A stretch of 64,000 nt of DNA from assembly GCA_030434875.1 (NCBI GenBank), contig JAUISW010000001.1, positions 3,362,001 to 3,426,000 of the forward strand, read 5' to 3'. The notes below the pieces were generated by a model. It was not told the DNA's origin, made no database searches, and saw only the letters and a program-made list of their open reading frames with translations. Both the position numbers and the translations under genes were made by a program. Numbering within the stretch: position 1 is the first letter of the stretch; each line of letters begins with the position of its first letter. Of this stretch, positions 24,761 to 32,386 are shown piece after piece. Source of the stretch: Lachnospiraceae bacterium C1.1. GTDB taxonomy: Bacteria; Bacillota; Clostridia; Lachnospirales; Lachnospiraceae.

Positions 24761-25252
24761 ATGCTTTTAGACAGGGAAACAATATACAGAGAATTTTCAC
24801 CAAAGGTAATGGCATATATCAGAACAAGGATCGATACCAGGGAAAATGCAGAAGATATATGTTCTACAGTTTTTTTAAAGGTGTATGAAAAGCTGGATTC
24901 CTTTGATGAAAAAAAAGCATCCATATCTACCTGGATATTTACAATAACAAGGAACAGTCTGATAGATTACTACAGGGGGATAAGGTCGGAAGGAGAGATT
25001 CCCGAAACATTGTCTGACGGAGTGGAAATTGATGCGGATATTTTGAACTCTGAGCAGCTTGAGATTCTTGCAGAGGCATTGGAGAAGCTTAAGGAGAAGG
25101 AAAGACAGGTTATAATTTTACATTATTACGAAAATCTTCGCCTTAAAGAAATAGCCGTAAGAATGGGAATGTCATATCAGAATGCAAAGATACTGCATCT
25201 GAAGGCACTGAAAAAACTCAGGGAATCTATGGAAACCGGAACCGTAGGATAA
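24761..25252 (+). CDS. ECF-like sigma-70 family RNA polymerase sigma factor
   Basis: 163 aa. The sigma-2 region is EFSPKVMAYIRTRIDTRENAEDICSTVFLKVYEKLDSF...STWIFTITRNSLIDYYR. The sigma-4 region (about 105-160) is LEKLKEKERQVIILHYYENLRLKEIAVRMGMSYQNAKILHLKALKKL. No sigma-3 domain, as usual for ECF factors. I choose ATG 24761 with GAGGGGGA upstream; a GTG at 24749 is possible. No classical anti-sigma factor gene follows, but the next gene encodes an RsbW-like ATPase domain fused to a transporter. Confidence 0.9.
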   Translation: MLLDRETIYREFSPKVMAYIRTRIDTRENAEDICSTVFLKVYEKLDSFDEKKASISTWIFTITRNSLIDYYRGIRSEGEIPETLSDGVEIDADILNSEQLEILAEALEKLKEKERQVIILHYYENLRLKEIAVRMGMSYQNAKILHLKALKKLRESMETGTVG

Positions 25253-25254
25253 AA

Positions 25255-25283
25255 GTAACTGTTCAGGGTACCTGAACAGTTAC
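25255..25283. repeat. 29-bp perfect palindrome, copy 1 (GTAACTGTTCAGG arms)
   Basis: 13-bp arms GTAACTGTTCAGG and CCTGAACAGTTAC around GTA, two bases after the sigma factor stop. It can act as a DNA operator or an RNA hairpin; only ATAAAAT follows, so it is not a canonical terminator. Confidence 0.8.
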
Positions 25284-25372
25284 GGATAAAATATCAAGTG
25301 GATGTTTTACGGACACGCTCTGATCTGCCATGGGCATCAGTGCATGCCGTAGGAAGGGGACAAAAATTGATC

Positions 25373-27040
25373 ATGAGGGGGAAAATTTTTAAGGCAGACA
25401 GGAATGAAATTCCTGCTGCGCTTGAGTTTATTCAGGAAAGTCTCAATTCAAAAAAAACTAGCAGAAAAATCATAGTAAAGTCACTTCTGGCAGCTGAAGA
25501 AATCCTTGGAAAAATCTGTGAAAATGCATATGAAGGAAGCAAAATCGAAATTGCGGTTGCTTCTTCAATTGAGGGAACAAGTATAGTTTACAATAGCAGG
25601 GGAGATGAATTTACCCTTGCAGATATTGAAAACAGACTCCTTTTTGATAATGATGGTCACAGTATAGCTGACATGGACGAGCAGTCAAATGAAGTGATGC
25701 AGGGGCTTATTTCAAAGCTTTTTGAAAAGAACCTGTCTATCAGCTGTACTAAGGGCAAAGTCCATGTAAGGCAAAAAGTAGACAAATCGCCATATTTAAG
25801 CCTGTTACTTACATTTTCAGGATTAATTCTCGGAATTTTAACGGGACTTCTCCTGCAGTACTGCGTTCCTGCAGATATATCGTCTGCAATTACAAAAAAT
25901 ATTTTATTACCTATATATACAATTCTTATGAACTGTCTGAAAATGATAGTCGCGCCGCTCGTATTTTTTGCAATAGCAGGCAGTATAGCCGGATTTACAG
26001 ATCTACGGGTGTTAGGAAGAATTGCCGGCAAGATAATGATAATGTATATAGTTACGTCGATACTTGCGATCAGTGTTGGTTTTTTGACATATATGATATT
26101 TCCGATAGGAAATCCGACGCTGGCACAGGCTGTAGATGCAGAGGCTGCAACGGAAACTATCCAAAAGGGAGCGGCAGTGGAAATATCAATAGTACAGACT
26201 ATTATTGATATTTTTCCGACTGATATAATTTCACCATTTCAAAAATCGAATATGCTTCAGATAATTTTTATGGCAGTATGTCTTGGATTATCAGCGGCTT
26301 CGCTTACCAAGACAGCACCGGTCGTCAGAGAATTTATAATGGCAATGGACAAGGTTTTTTCGCATATAACGGGAATTATAGTATCACTGATGCCGCTTAT
26401 GGTTTTCTGTTCCATGGCAAAAATGATGAGCACTATGAAGCTGGCATCTTTTATGGATGTTATAACGTGGATTCCTGTTATTTATGCAGGTGACCTGATA
26501 ATGCTTCTGGTATATATCATTCTTCTTCTGATCTTTACCGGATTAAATCCATTTAAGTTTATCAGTAAATATTATCCTGCCATGATATCGGCATTTACAA
26601 CAGCTTCAAGTAATGCTGCGCTCCCTTCATCCATCAGGCAGTGCAGGAAGATAGGAATTGATGAAAAGGTTTATTCTTTTTCACTTCCGCTGGGAGCTAC
26701 CATAAATATGGATGGAAGTTGTATCACCTTAATTATATCTGCACTCTTTTTTGCACGTATATACCAGCTTCCTATGACTCACGCAATGCTGCTTCAGCTT
26801 TTTATTACAATAATTGTTTTATCTGTTGGTTCTCCGGGAGTGCCCGGTGGAAATCTGGTCTGTCTTACGCTTCTGGTACCGCAGATAGGAGTTCCTGCTG
26901 AAGCGATAAGCCTTGTCATAGGGCTTTATCCTATAGTTTCAATGATGCAGACCCTGGCTAATGTTACCGGTGATGCTGTTGTGACTTCCATAGCAGCAAA
27001 GAGTGAAGGCATGCTTGATATAAAGACTTATAATGGATAA
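25373..27040 (+). CDS. Dicarboxylate/amino acid:cation symporter (SLC1) with N-terminal RsbW-like ATPase domain
   Basis: About 555 aa in two parts. Residues 1-145 are soluble; KSLLAAEEILGKICENAYEGSKIEIAV followed by an acidic, glycine-containing segment (NSRGDEF) resembles the N-box region of RsbW-type anti-sigma ATPases. The rest is an SLC1 transporter with eight or more membrane helices and the substrate-site motifs TASSNAALPSS, the NMDGS box (ATINMDGSCITLI) and GSPGVPGGN. It should import a dicarboxylate or amino acid with Na+ or H+. The start is uncertain (ATG 25373, or TTG 25367 closer to AGGAAGGGG). Two copies of the same palindrome flank the gene. Confidence 0.85.
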   Translation: MRGKIFKADRNEIPAALEFIQESLNSKKTSRKIIVKSLLAAEEILGKICENAYEGSKIEIAVASSIEGTSIVYNSRGDEFTLADIENRLLFDNDGHSIADMDEQSNEVMQGLISKLFEKNLSISCTKGKVHVRQKVDKSPYLSLLLTFSGLILGILTGLLLQYCVPADISSAITKNILLPIYTILMNCLKMIVAPLVFFAIAGSIAGFTDLRVLGRIAGKIMIMYIVTSILAISVGFLTYMIFPIGNPTLAQAVDAEAATETIQKGAAVEISIVQTIIDIFPTDIISPFQKSNMLQIIFMAVCLGLSAASLTKTAPVVREFIMAMDKVFSHITGIIVSLMPLMVFCSMAKMMSTMKLASFMDVITWIPVIYAGDLIMLLVYIILLLIFTGLNPFKFISKYYPAMISAFTTASSNAALPSSIRQCRKIGIDEKVYSFSLPLGATINMDGSCITLIISALFFARIYQLPMTHAMLLQLFITIIVLSVGSPGVPGGNLVCLTLLVPQIGVPAEAISLVIGLYPIVSMMQTLANVTGDAVVTSIAAKSEGMLDIKTYNG

Positions 27041-27042
27041 TA

Positions 27043-27071
27043 GTAATTGTTCAGGTACCCTGAACTGTTAC
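27043..27071. repeat. 29-bp palindrome, copy 2
   Basis: GTAATTGTTCAGG and CCTGAACTGTTAC around TAC, two bases after the symporter stop; 25 of 29 positions equal copy 1. Confidence 0.8.
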
Positions 27072-27135
27072 GAATAATATACTTTTATCTGATCCGTTCG
27101 TATAAATATATAGCAAAGGAAGAAAGGAGCCAGCT

Positions 27136-27381
27136 ATGAAAGATGGATCAGTATTTGAGGATAAGATAAAATTATTATTTGACTTTCAGAGATATGAGAA
27201 TAACACAAAACTTGCAGATATAATAGAAAAAACTATAAAACCGGCCGGTGGTTTTGTGCTGGAAGATGATCAGATAGAAGAGCTTTATGCTGCCGGAACA
27301 GCTGATATTGGAAAAAGACCTGATATAAGTCAGGAGCATTCATCTAAGACTGAAAATCCGGTAACTATTCAGAGAATCTGA
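27136..27381 (+). CDS. Small acidic protein, 81 aa, last gene of the sigma/symporter operon
   Basis: No family recognised. The N-terminal helix (SVFEDKIKLLFDFQRYENNTKLADIIEKTIK) is followed by GGFVLEDDQIEELYAAG, which resembles the end of double-glycine-type leader peptides, and a hydrophilic tail of about 27 residues. Ribosome site AAGGAAGAAAGGAG. Its last codons are part of palindrome copy 3. Given the NHLM-HlyD-like stub in the same operon, a secreted-peptide precursor is one possibility; a small regulator is equally possible. Confidence 0.7.
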   Translation: MKDGSVFEDKIKLLFDFQRYENNTKLADIIEKTIKPAGGFVLEDDQIEELYAAGTADIGKRPDISQEHSSKTENPVTIQRI

Positions 27382-27390
27382 ACAGTTATA
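27361..27390. repeat. 30-bp palindrome, copy 3, overlapping the small gene's stop codon
   Basis: GTAACTATTCAG and CTGAACAGTTAT around AGAAT. The right arm contains the TGA stop of the 81-aa gene. The same family as copies 1 and 2. Confidence 0.75.
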
Positions 27391-27414
27391 AAATCTTTTA
27401 AACCTGAGATCATA

Positions 27415-27458
27415 AAAAGGGCAGGACTCCGTAATTTACGGATTCCTGCCCTTTTTTG
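27415..27458. terminator. Bidirectional terminator between small gene and subtilase gene
   Basis: A long hairpin AAAAGGGCAGGA ... TCCTGCCCTTTT with inner stem CCGTA/TACGG and a T-tract on both strands, between convergent genes. Confidence 0.9.
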
Positions 27459-27462
27459 ATCT

Positions 27463-29805
27463 TTATTTAACCTTGAAGGTTACAGTGAATGTCTTCTTGG
27501 AACCATCGTTAAGCACGTATTTAACTTTGTAATTTCCCTTTTTGGTAGGAGTGAATACTCCTCCGCTTATCATTGACATAACCTTTTTGTTTCCGGTGAT
27601 GTTATAACCGATCAGGTTAACATCATATCCGCTGTATGTACGTCTTAATCCGGATTTTGTAACCTTGGTGATAGCATAAACACTCTGGCCGACAACTGTC
27701 GGAAGGTCTGAGATCGCTATCGAACCATTGACACTGGCAGTTGTGGTAAATTTATTGGAAACCTTCCTGCTGGTCTTCTGATAAAGGATATTTTTAACCT
27801 TATCAATGGTCACGAAATTGATATTGATAGAGGTATTGTTGCAGCTTACGCTGATCGTGGAACTGTTTCCAACAGTTGCGGATTTACTTACCTTAAGTTT
27901 GCCCTTCTTTACACTAATATCAGAGCTTGAACTTGACCAGTTAGCTGTTTTTGTAACAGATGATTTAAGAACTTTTCCGTCTTTACCGATAAGCTTAAGT
28001 TTCTCGGATTTTCCTTTATCAATGTAGACAGTAGTGTTATTTGTAAGGATAGTACCATCTGCACGGGCAACTCTTACTGCACTAATCTCAGCTGTACCGC
28101 TAACAGCCTTATATGCATTAATACAACCTGTATCCACAGAACTATTAATACGATAGTTGTTATAGGTTTTTCCGTCTGTGCTTGCAAGAAGCTTATTTTC
28201 TACAGCTTCAACAGCTGAAGCTGTGTTATTATCGATAAGATCAGGATTTGCAGCAAAAACAAGTGCAGCAACACCGGCAGCTACAGGACAAGCCATAGAA
28301 GTACCTGCCATGTAAGCATAACCTGTAGTTAAATATCCTGTATCAGTATAGTTCGAAGGTACGGTAGAAAGGTTATCTACTGAACCATAAGTATTGTTAA
28401 GGCAGCTTCCACCGGGAGCTATAAGATCAACAGTTGAACCATAGTTTGAGTACCATGCAAGTTCAGGATCTGAAGGTGAGTAAGTATGTCCATATGCAGT
28501 ATTGCTTGCATACATACCATATCCGGCAGATGCGATTGAAAGAACATTATTGCATGCTGCAGGATAGCTGGGAGAATCGGTAGACTCGTTTCCGGCAGCT
28601 ACTACAAGAACAGTACCATTGTTTCTAAGGTTATTGAGGCAGTTCTGAAGCATAGCAAGTGTGCTGCTATCGCTGATATATCCTCCAAAGCTCATGGAAG
28701 CAACATCTACGTCTAATTCTGCAGCTTTATTAATACCCTTGAAGATATTTGAATAACTGATTCCGGTAGATCTGGAAATCTGAATGATATAAAGCTGAGC
28801 ACTTGGAGCTACACCGGCAACACCGATTCCATTGTCAAGTGAAGCAGCGATTGTACCTGCACAATGTGTGCCGTGACCTACATAATCAGTAACATCTGTT
28901 GTTCCGGTAACGGTGCTGTAGGTTTCAGCGATATTGGATTTAAGGTCTTCGTGAGTAACATCACAGCCTGTATCAAGAACTGCTACTTTAACACCGCTTC
29001 CCTTGGTTACTGACCATGCCTCGTTAGCACTGATAGCATCAAGGAACCACTGTTTAGAAATGTAAGTATCATTGTGGCCGGAAAGTGACTGTGTTGATGC
29101 AGTTGTATCAAGTTCAAGTTCTTCGAATGCAATAGAACTATCAGATGAATCTACGGTATCGAAGCTTGCGATGTAGTTAGGATGGAGAAGTACATTACTG
29201 CTGAGTGAATCTGAAGCAGTATTGAATACATCTATAACATCAGTATCAAATTTAAGTGTAGCAACACCATCTGAATATGACTCTAATTCAGCACCGTATT
29301 CTTCAGCTACAACCTTAGCTCTTTCTTCTGAATCAGTGGTGAACATAGCTTCATTCGAAACATAATCTTCGTCAGCTTTAAGTTCTGAAAGATCAGATGC
29401 GGTATCTGCAAGAACGGCAGCTGTCTCAACATTACTGATCGTAAGATCGGTATCATATACAAGATCATCAGAATTGAGGAACTGCTCCTCGATTCTCTCT
29501 TCAACAGCGGCAACATCTACAGTTTCGCTGTCTGTTGATTCAGTTGTAAGCTCAATATCATCAGAAACTGAGTTTTCGGATGTTTCTTCTGTGGGTTCTT
29601 CTGTGGATTCTGTTTCATTTTCAGAAACAGCGTCTTCTTCCTCTGTGTTTTCTTCCGTACTCTCTGTTGAAGCAGATTCTGAACTTTCTTCAGAACTTAC
29701 TTCAGTACCGGCAGCTTCAGTAACATCATCCGCATAGACCAGAGATGTAGCTGATAAAGACATTGTAAGGAAAAGCGCAATTAATTTGTTAACTCTCTTT
29801 TTCAT
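27463..29805 (-). CDS. Secreted subtilisin-like serine protease (S8 family)
   Basis: 780 aa. A signal peptide (MKKRVNKLIALFLTMSLSATSLVYA) is followed by an acidic Ser/Thr/Glu-rich stretch (about 26-100) and a propeptide. The S8 catalytic domain has Asp278 (VAVLDTGCD), His311 (GHGTHCAGT), oxyanion Asn406 (AAGNES) and Ser503 (AGTSMACP). The C-terminal 200 residues are beta-rich, Lys/Ser-rich and probably bind the wall or substrate; no LPXTG is visible. I place the start at 29805 because GAAAGGG precedes it; the longer open frame adds 44 non-conserved residues. Likely used to degrade proteins outside the cell. Confidence 0.93.
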   Translation of the reverse strand: MKKRVNKLIALFLTMSLSATSLVYADDVTEAAGTEVSSEESSESASTESTEENTEEEDAVSENETESTEEPTEETSENSVSDDIELTTESTDSETVDVAAVEERIEEQFLNSDDLVYDTDLTISNVETAAVLADTASDLSELKADEDYVSNEAMFTTDSEERAKVVAEEYGAELESYSDGVATLKFDTDVIDVFNTASDSLSSNVLLHPNYIASFDTVDSSDSSIAFEELELDTTASTQSLSGHNDTYISKQWFLDAISANEAWSVTKGSGVKVAVLDTGCDVTHEDLKSNIAETYSTVTGTTDVTDYVGHGTHCAGTIAASLDNGIGVAGVAPSAQLYIIQISRSTGISYSNIFKGINKAAELDVDVASMSFGGYISDSSTLAMLQNCLNNLRNNGTVLVVAAGNESTDSPSYPAACNNVLSIASAGYGMYASNTAYGHTYSPSDPELAWYSNYGSTVDLIAPGGSCLNNTYGSVDNLSTVPSNYTDTGYLTTGYAYMAGTSMACPVAAGVAALVFAANPDLIDNNTASAVEAVENKLLASTDGKTYNNYRINSSVDTGCINAYKAVSGTAEISAVRVARADGTILTNNTTVYIDKGKSEKLKLIGKDGKVLKSSVTKTANWSSSSSDISVKKGKLKVSKSATVGNSSTISVSCNNTSININFVTIDKVKNILYQKTSRKVSNKFTTTASVNGSIAISDLPTVVGQSVYAITKVTKSGLRRTYSGYDVNLIGYNITGNKKVMSMISGGVFTPTKKGNYKVKYVLNDGSKKTFTVTFKVK

Positions 29806-30205
29806 AACGTCCCTTTCATATTTTAAGATGTGATTATATATAGGCAAAAGAAGAAAAATTGCCATGCTATATTTATACGCATATTTTGCAGATAAAAAGG
29901 TGGTATATCTCAAAATCATGCATCTCAAATAATACAATCAGAAATTAGCTATGTCAAGCGTTTATAACAAATGTTACAGAAATGTTAATAAAAAAGTGAA
30001 ACTAAACAAGTAATAGATTAAAATCAAAAGGAAATTTGTTTATTTTTAGGTTACATAATATATCGAGAATACGGATAAATGCCTTAAAATCGGGGAATTA
30101 TGTTTATTGTATGCCAGATATAAAATATTAAATTGGTTAACATTTAATTAATTACTATAAGGTATCATTACATCGAAAATTTGATATTTTTATCTTTCGC
30201 CTGTT

Positions 30206-30290
30206 ACGCCGTTCGCCTCAAAGTTCCTACGAGGAACGCTCTCGCTTTGGGGCTCCGACGCAGCGGTACGTAATGCCGCAAAAAACGCTA
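30206..30290. repeat. ACGCCGTTCG dispersed repeat, long copy
   Basis: Starts ACGCCGTTCGCCTCAAAG and contains the stem GTTCCT-acg-AGGAAC inside outer arms GCCTCAAAG and CTTTGGGGC. Shorter relatives occur at 32097-32127 and 20511-20530. Confidence 0.6.
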
Positions 30291-30525
30291 CAGGAGATAA
30301 AGTGGAACGAAAATAAAGTTCACCAAATGAACACAAGTAAGTCGCAGATTCTCCACAGTAAGATGATAATATATCTATATCAAAAGCAGGAAATAACGAA
30401 AGTTACATGAAACACACATTCATGAGTACTGTTTTTGATATGATAAATCCCTTTTTTCATACTTCCAGCCGCCCGAGATTATTCTTGGACGGCTCTCCCT
30501 CAAAAATAAGAATATTGCGAATAAA

Positions 30526-30567
30526 AAACCTCAGATCCGCTATTATGATAAGCAGGATCTGAGGTTT
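30526..30567. terminator. Terminator-like hairpin next to 138-bp repeat copy 1
   Basis: AAACCTCAGATCC ... GGATCTGAGGTTT, perfect 13-bp stem, with TTTTTT on the minus side and AGTTTTT on the plus side. The 138-bp repeat begins nine bases later. Confidence 0.8.
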
Positions 30568-30575
30568 AGTTTTTA

Positions 30576-30713
30576 CATTATAGGAAATTCCGATGGAATT
30601 CCCCATAATGCAAAAAACGCACTGCGTGCGTATGATGCGTCAAGCGCGGATAGGAAGAGCCTGCGGCTCCCGCGCTTGCGCGGAGAATCCTGCGGAGCAG
30701 GATTCTTTATTGT
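30576..30713. repeat. 138-bp multi-hairpin dispersed element, copy 1
   Basis: Begins CATTATAGGAAATTCC and ends GCAGGATTCTTTATTGT. It holds five nested hairpins: the CATTATAGG...CCCATAATG terminal palindrome, CGCAC/GTGCG flanked by a run of six A (a T-tract on the minus strand), GAGCC/GGCTC, CCGCGC/GCGCGG, and GAATCCTGC/GCAGGATTC. Identical to copy 3 and one base different from copy 2 by eye. The short plus-strand frame within it (MEFPIMQKTHCVR...) is not a credible gene. Confidence 0.92.
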
Positions 30714-30722
30714 TTATTAAGT

Positions 30723-32039
30723 TCAAAAATTCAATTTATAATTACCGTTGCCTGTCGAAACGATCGAGCCGGAGAAGAGAACTTTTGCAGCCTCTATAAG
30801 ATATGCCGTATCTTTTGCGCCAGCGGTTTCATAAGGTGAATGCATTGCAAGCTGGGCAAGTCCGATATCAACAGTATTCAATGCGACCTGACTGTTTGAA
30901 ATATTACCGAGGGTAGAACCGCCAAGCATATCAGAACGATTTGTAAAGGTCTGGCAGGGAACACCGGCTTTATTACAAATCTCACGCATGATTGCACCGG
31001 ATACAGCATCAGTAGTATATTTCTGGTTGGCGCTGTATTTAATGACGATACCTCCATTCATGTAAGGCCTGTTAGTAGGATCTGCCTTATCGGTATGATT
31101 TGGATGAACGGCATGGGCATTATCGGCAGAAACCATAAAGCTGGAAGCAAGAAGACGTCTGAAATCATCCTCATTTTTGCCAAGAGCATAAATTGCACGT
31201 TTAAGACAGTCACTTAAGAAAGTTGAAGCTGCGCCCTGCTTTGTACCGCTTCCGACTTCTTCATTATCGAGAACGCAGTGAACCGGAATAGCTCCATCAG
31301 CTTTGGAAGCGATAAAGCCCTTAAGTGAAGCGAATGCACACTGGAGATCATCGAGTCGTCCGGATGAGATAAATTCATTATTCGCTCCAACGGTGCATCC
31401 TTTCATCCTATTATATAAGAAGAGATCCGTATCTAAAATATCTTCTTCACTAACACCTGCAGCCTCCGCTATAAGCTTCATGAAGCTGTTTTTTGCATCG
31501 ATATCACCGAAAAGTGCAGGCATATCGTTCTGAGCATTGAATTTATAACCATCATTTACTTCACGGTTCATATGTATTGCAAGATTAGGAATCATCAAAA
31601 GATCTCTGTCGATATTTACGAGGCGGCTTTCGATACCATCGTCTGTTTTAACGATAACTCTTCCGGCAACTGAAAGCGGTCTGTCGAACCAGGGTGCCAT
31701 GATCATTCCGCCGTACTTCTCTATATTAAGTTTTACATACTTATCATCTACGCAGATTTCGGCATTGCTTTTTACCTTAAATGATGGTGAATCGCAATGG
31801 CTTGCCATGATCTGGAAACCGTTTATTTCGTTTTCAGGTATCTGAAAAGCAATAATAGCGGAGTCATTTCTTTTTACAAAATACTTACCGCCCTTTTCGA
31901 TCTTCCATTCATCGGCTTCGATCAATTCGCTGTATCCGGCATCTTCGAGTATATTCGACATATTTGCAACAGCAAAAAAAGCATTCGGGCTTCTGTCGAT
32001 AAAATCAATCAGTTCCTTATTAGTAGATTCAAAATCCAT
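30723..32039 (-). CDS. apeB: M18 family aminopeptidase
   Basis: 438 aa, cytoplasmic. The M18 pattern is complete: MASHCDSPSFKVK (first metal His), LDDLQCAFASLKG with the bridging Asp, CVLDNEEVGSGTKQGA with the catalytic Glu pair, SADNAHAVHPNHTDKADPTNRP with further metal ligands, and a C-terminal SPYETAGAKDT. The enzyme removes N-terminal, often acidic, residues from peptides using two zinc ions. The length is usual for bacterial members. The gene ends ten bases before repeat copy 1. The symbol is used by similarity to DNPEP/ApeB-type enzymes. Confidence 0.93.
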   Translation of the reverse strand: MDFESTNKELIDFIDRSPNAFFAVANMSNILEDAGYSELIEADEWKIEKGGKYFVKRNDSAIIAFQIPENEINGFQIMASHCDSPSFKVKSNAEICVDDKYVKLNIEKYGGMIMAPWFDRPLSVAGRVIVKTDDGIESRLVNIDRDLLMIPNLAIHMNREVNDGYKFNAQNDMPALFGDIDAKNSFMKLIAEAAGVSEEDILDTDLFLYNRMKGCTVGANNEFISSGRLDDLQCAFASLKGFIASKADGAIPVHCVLDNEEVGSGTKQGAASTFLSDCLKRAIYALGKNEDDFRRLLASSFMVSADNAHAVHPNHTDKADPTNRPYMNGGIVIKYSANQKYTTDAVSGAIMREICNKAGVPCQTFTNRSDMLGGSTLGNISNSQVALNTVDIGLAQLAMHSPYETAGAKDTAYLIEAAKVLFSGSIVSTGNGNYKLNF

Positions 32040-32386
32040 TTCGTTTTATCTCCTGGGATTATATTTACCTTTTTTAGTTTCGGGTTTTCGCATAATACGC
32101 CGTTCGCCTTAAAGTTACTACGAGGAACATTTAAGGTTCGCGGCTTGGGTTGACAAACATATGCGAACCTAAAAAGGCATAAAACTAAGGTGCGGAGCGA
32201 AATAAATATCATCAAGAAAAAAGCGAATAGAGGCTTTGTTTTCGATGATTTTTAGAACCGCAGAATATTTAAATTATAGCACAAAAAACGTCAGTATAAA
32301 ATCTATTGACATTTAAGCTTATAACATTCATAATACTATAGATTTTGATAGTACTAATTTTTATACAAAAGAAAAGGAGAAAAGAG
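32040..32386. other. Divergent intergenic region between M18 peptidase and uracil permease
   Basis: Contains a copy of the ACGCCGTTCG repeat (32097-32127) and the permease promoter (32306-32334). Otherwise AT-rich; no gene is seen. Confidence 0.6.
32306..32334 (+). promoter_or_regulatory. Promoter of the uracil permease gene
   Basis: TTGACA (32306-32311), a 17-bp spacer and CATAAT (32329-32334), about 45 bases before the start codon. Confidence 0.75.

Larger units (their letters stand above)
29806..30575. other. Long intergenic region between subtilase and the 138-bp repeat
   Basis: AT-rich sequence with no credible gene. It contains an ACGCCGTTCG-type inverted repeat element (30206-30290) and a strong hairpin at 30526-30567. 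The subtilase promoter should lie near 29830-29900 on the minus strand, but no clear consensus is seen. Confidence 0.6.

Noticed and set aside
30593..30799. Plus-strand frame starting MEFPIMQKTHCVRMM in the 138-bp repeat (also at 47291)
   Set aside because: The frame exists only because the repeat is duplicated; it has no ribosome site, reads through hairpins and diverges at once outside the repeat.
32040..32386. PyrR or purine-type riboswitch before the uracil permease
   Set aside because: No recognised consensus; the transcript leader from the promoter at 32306-32334 is only about 45 bases.
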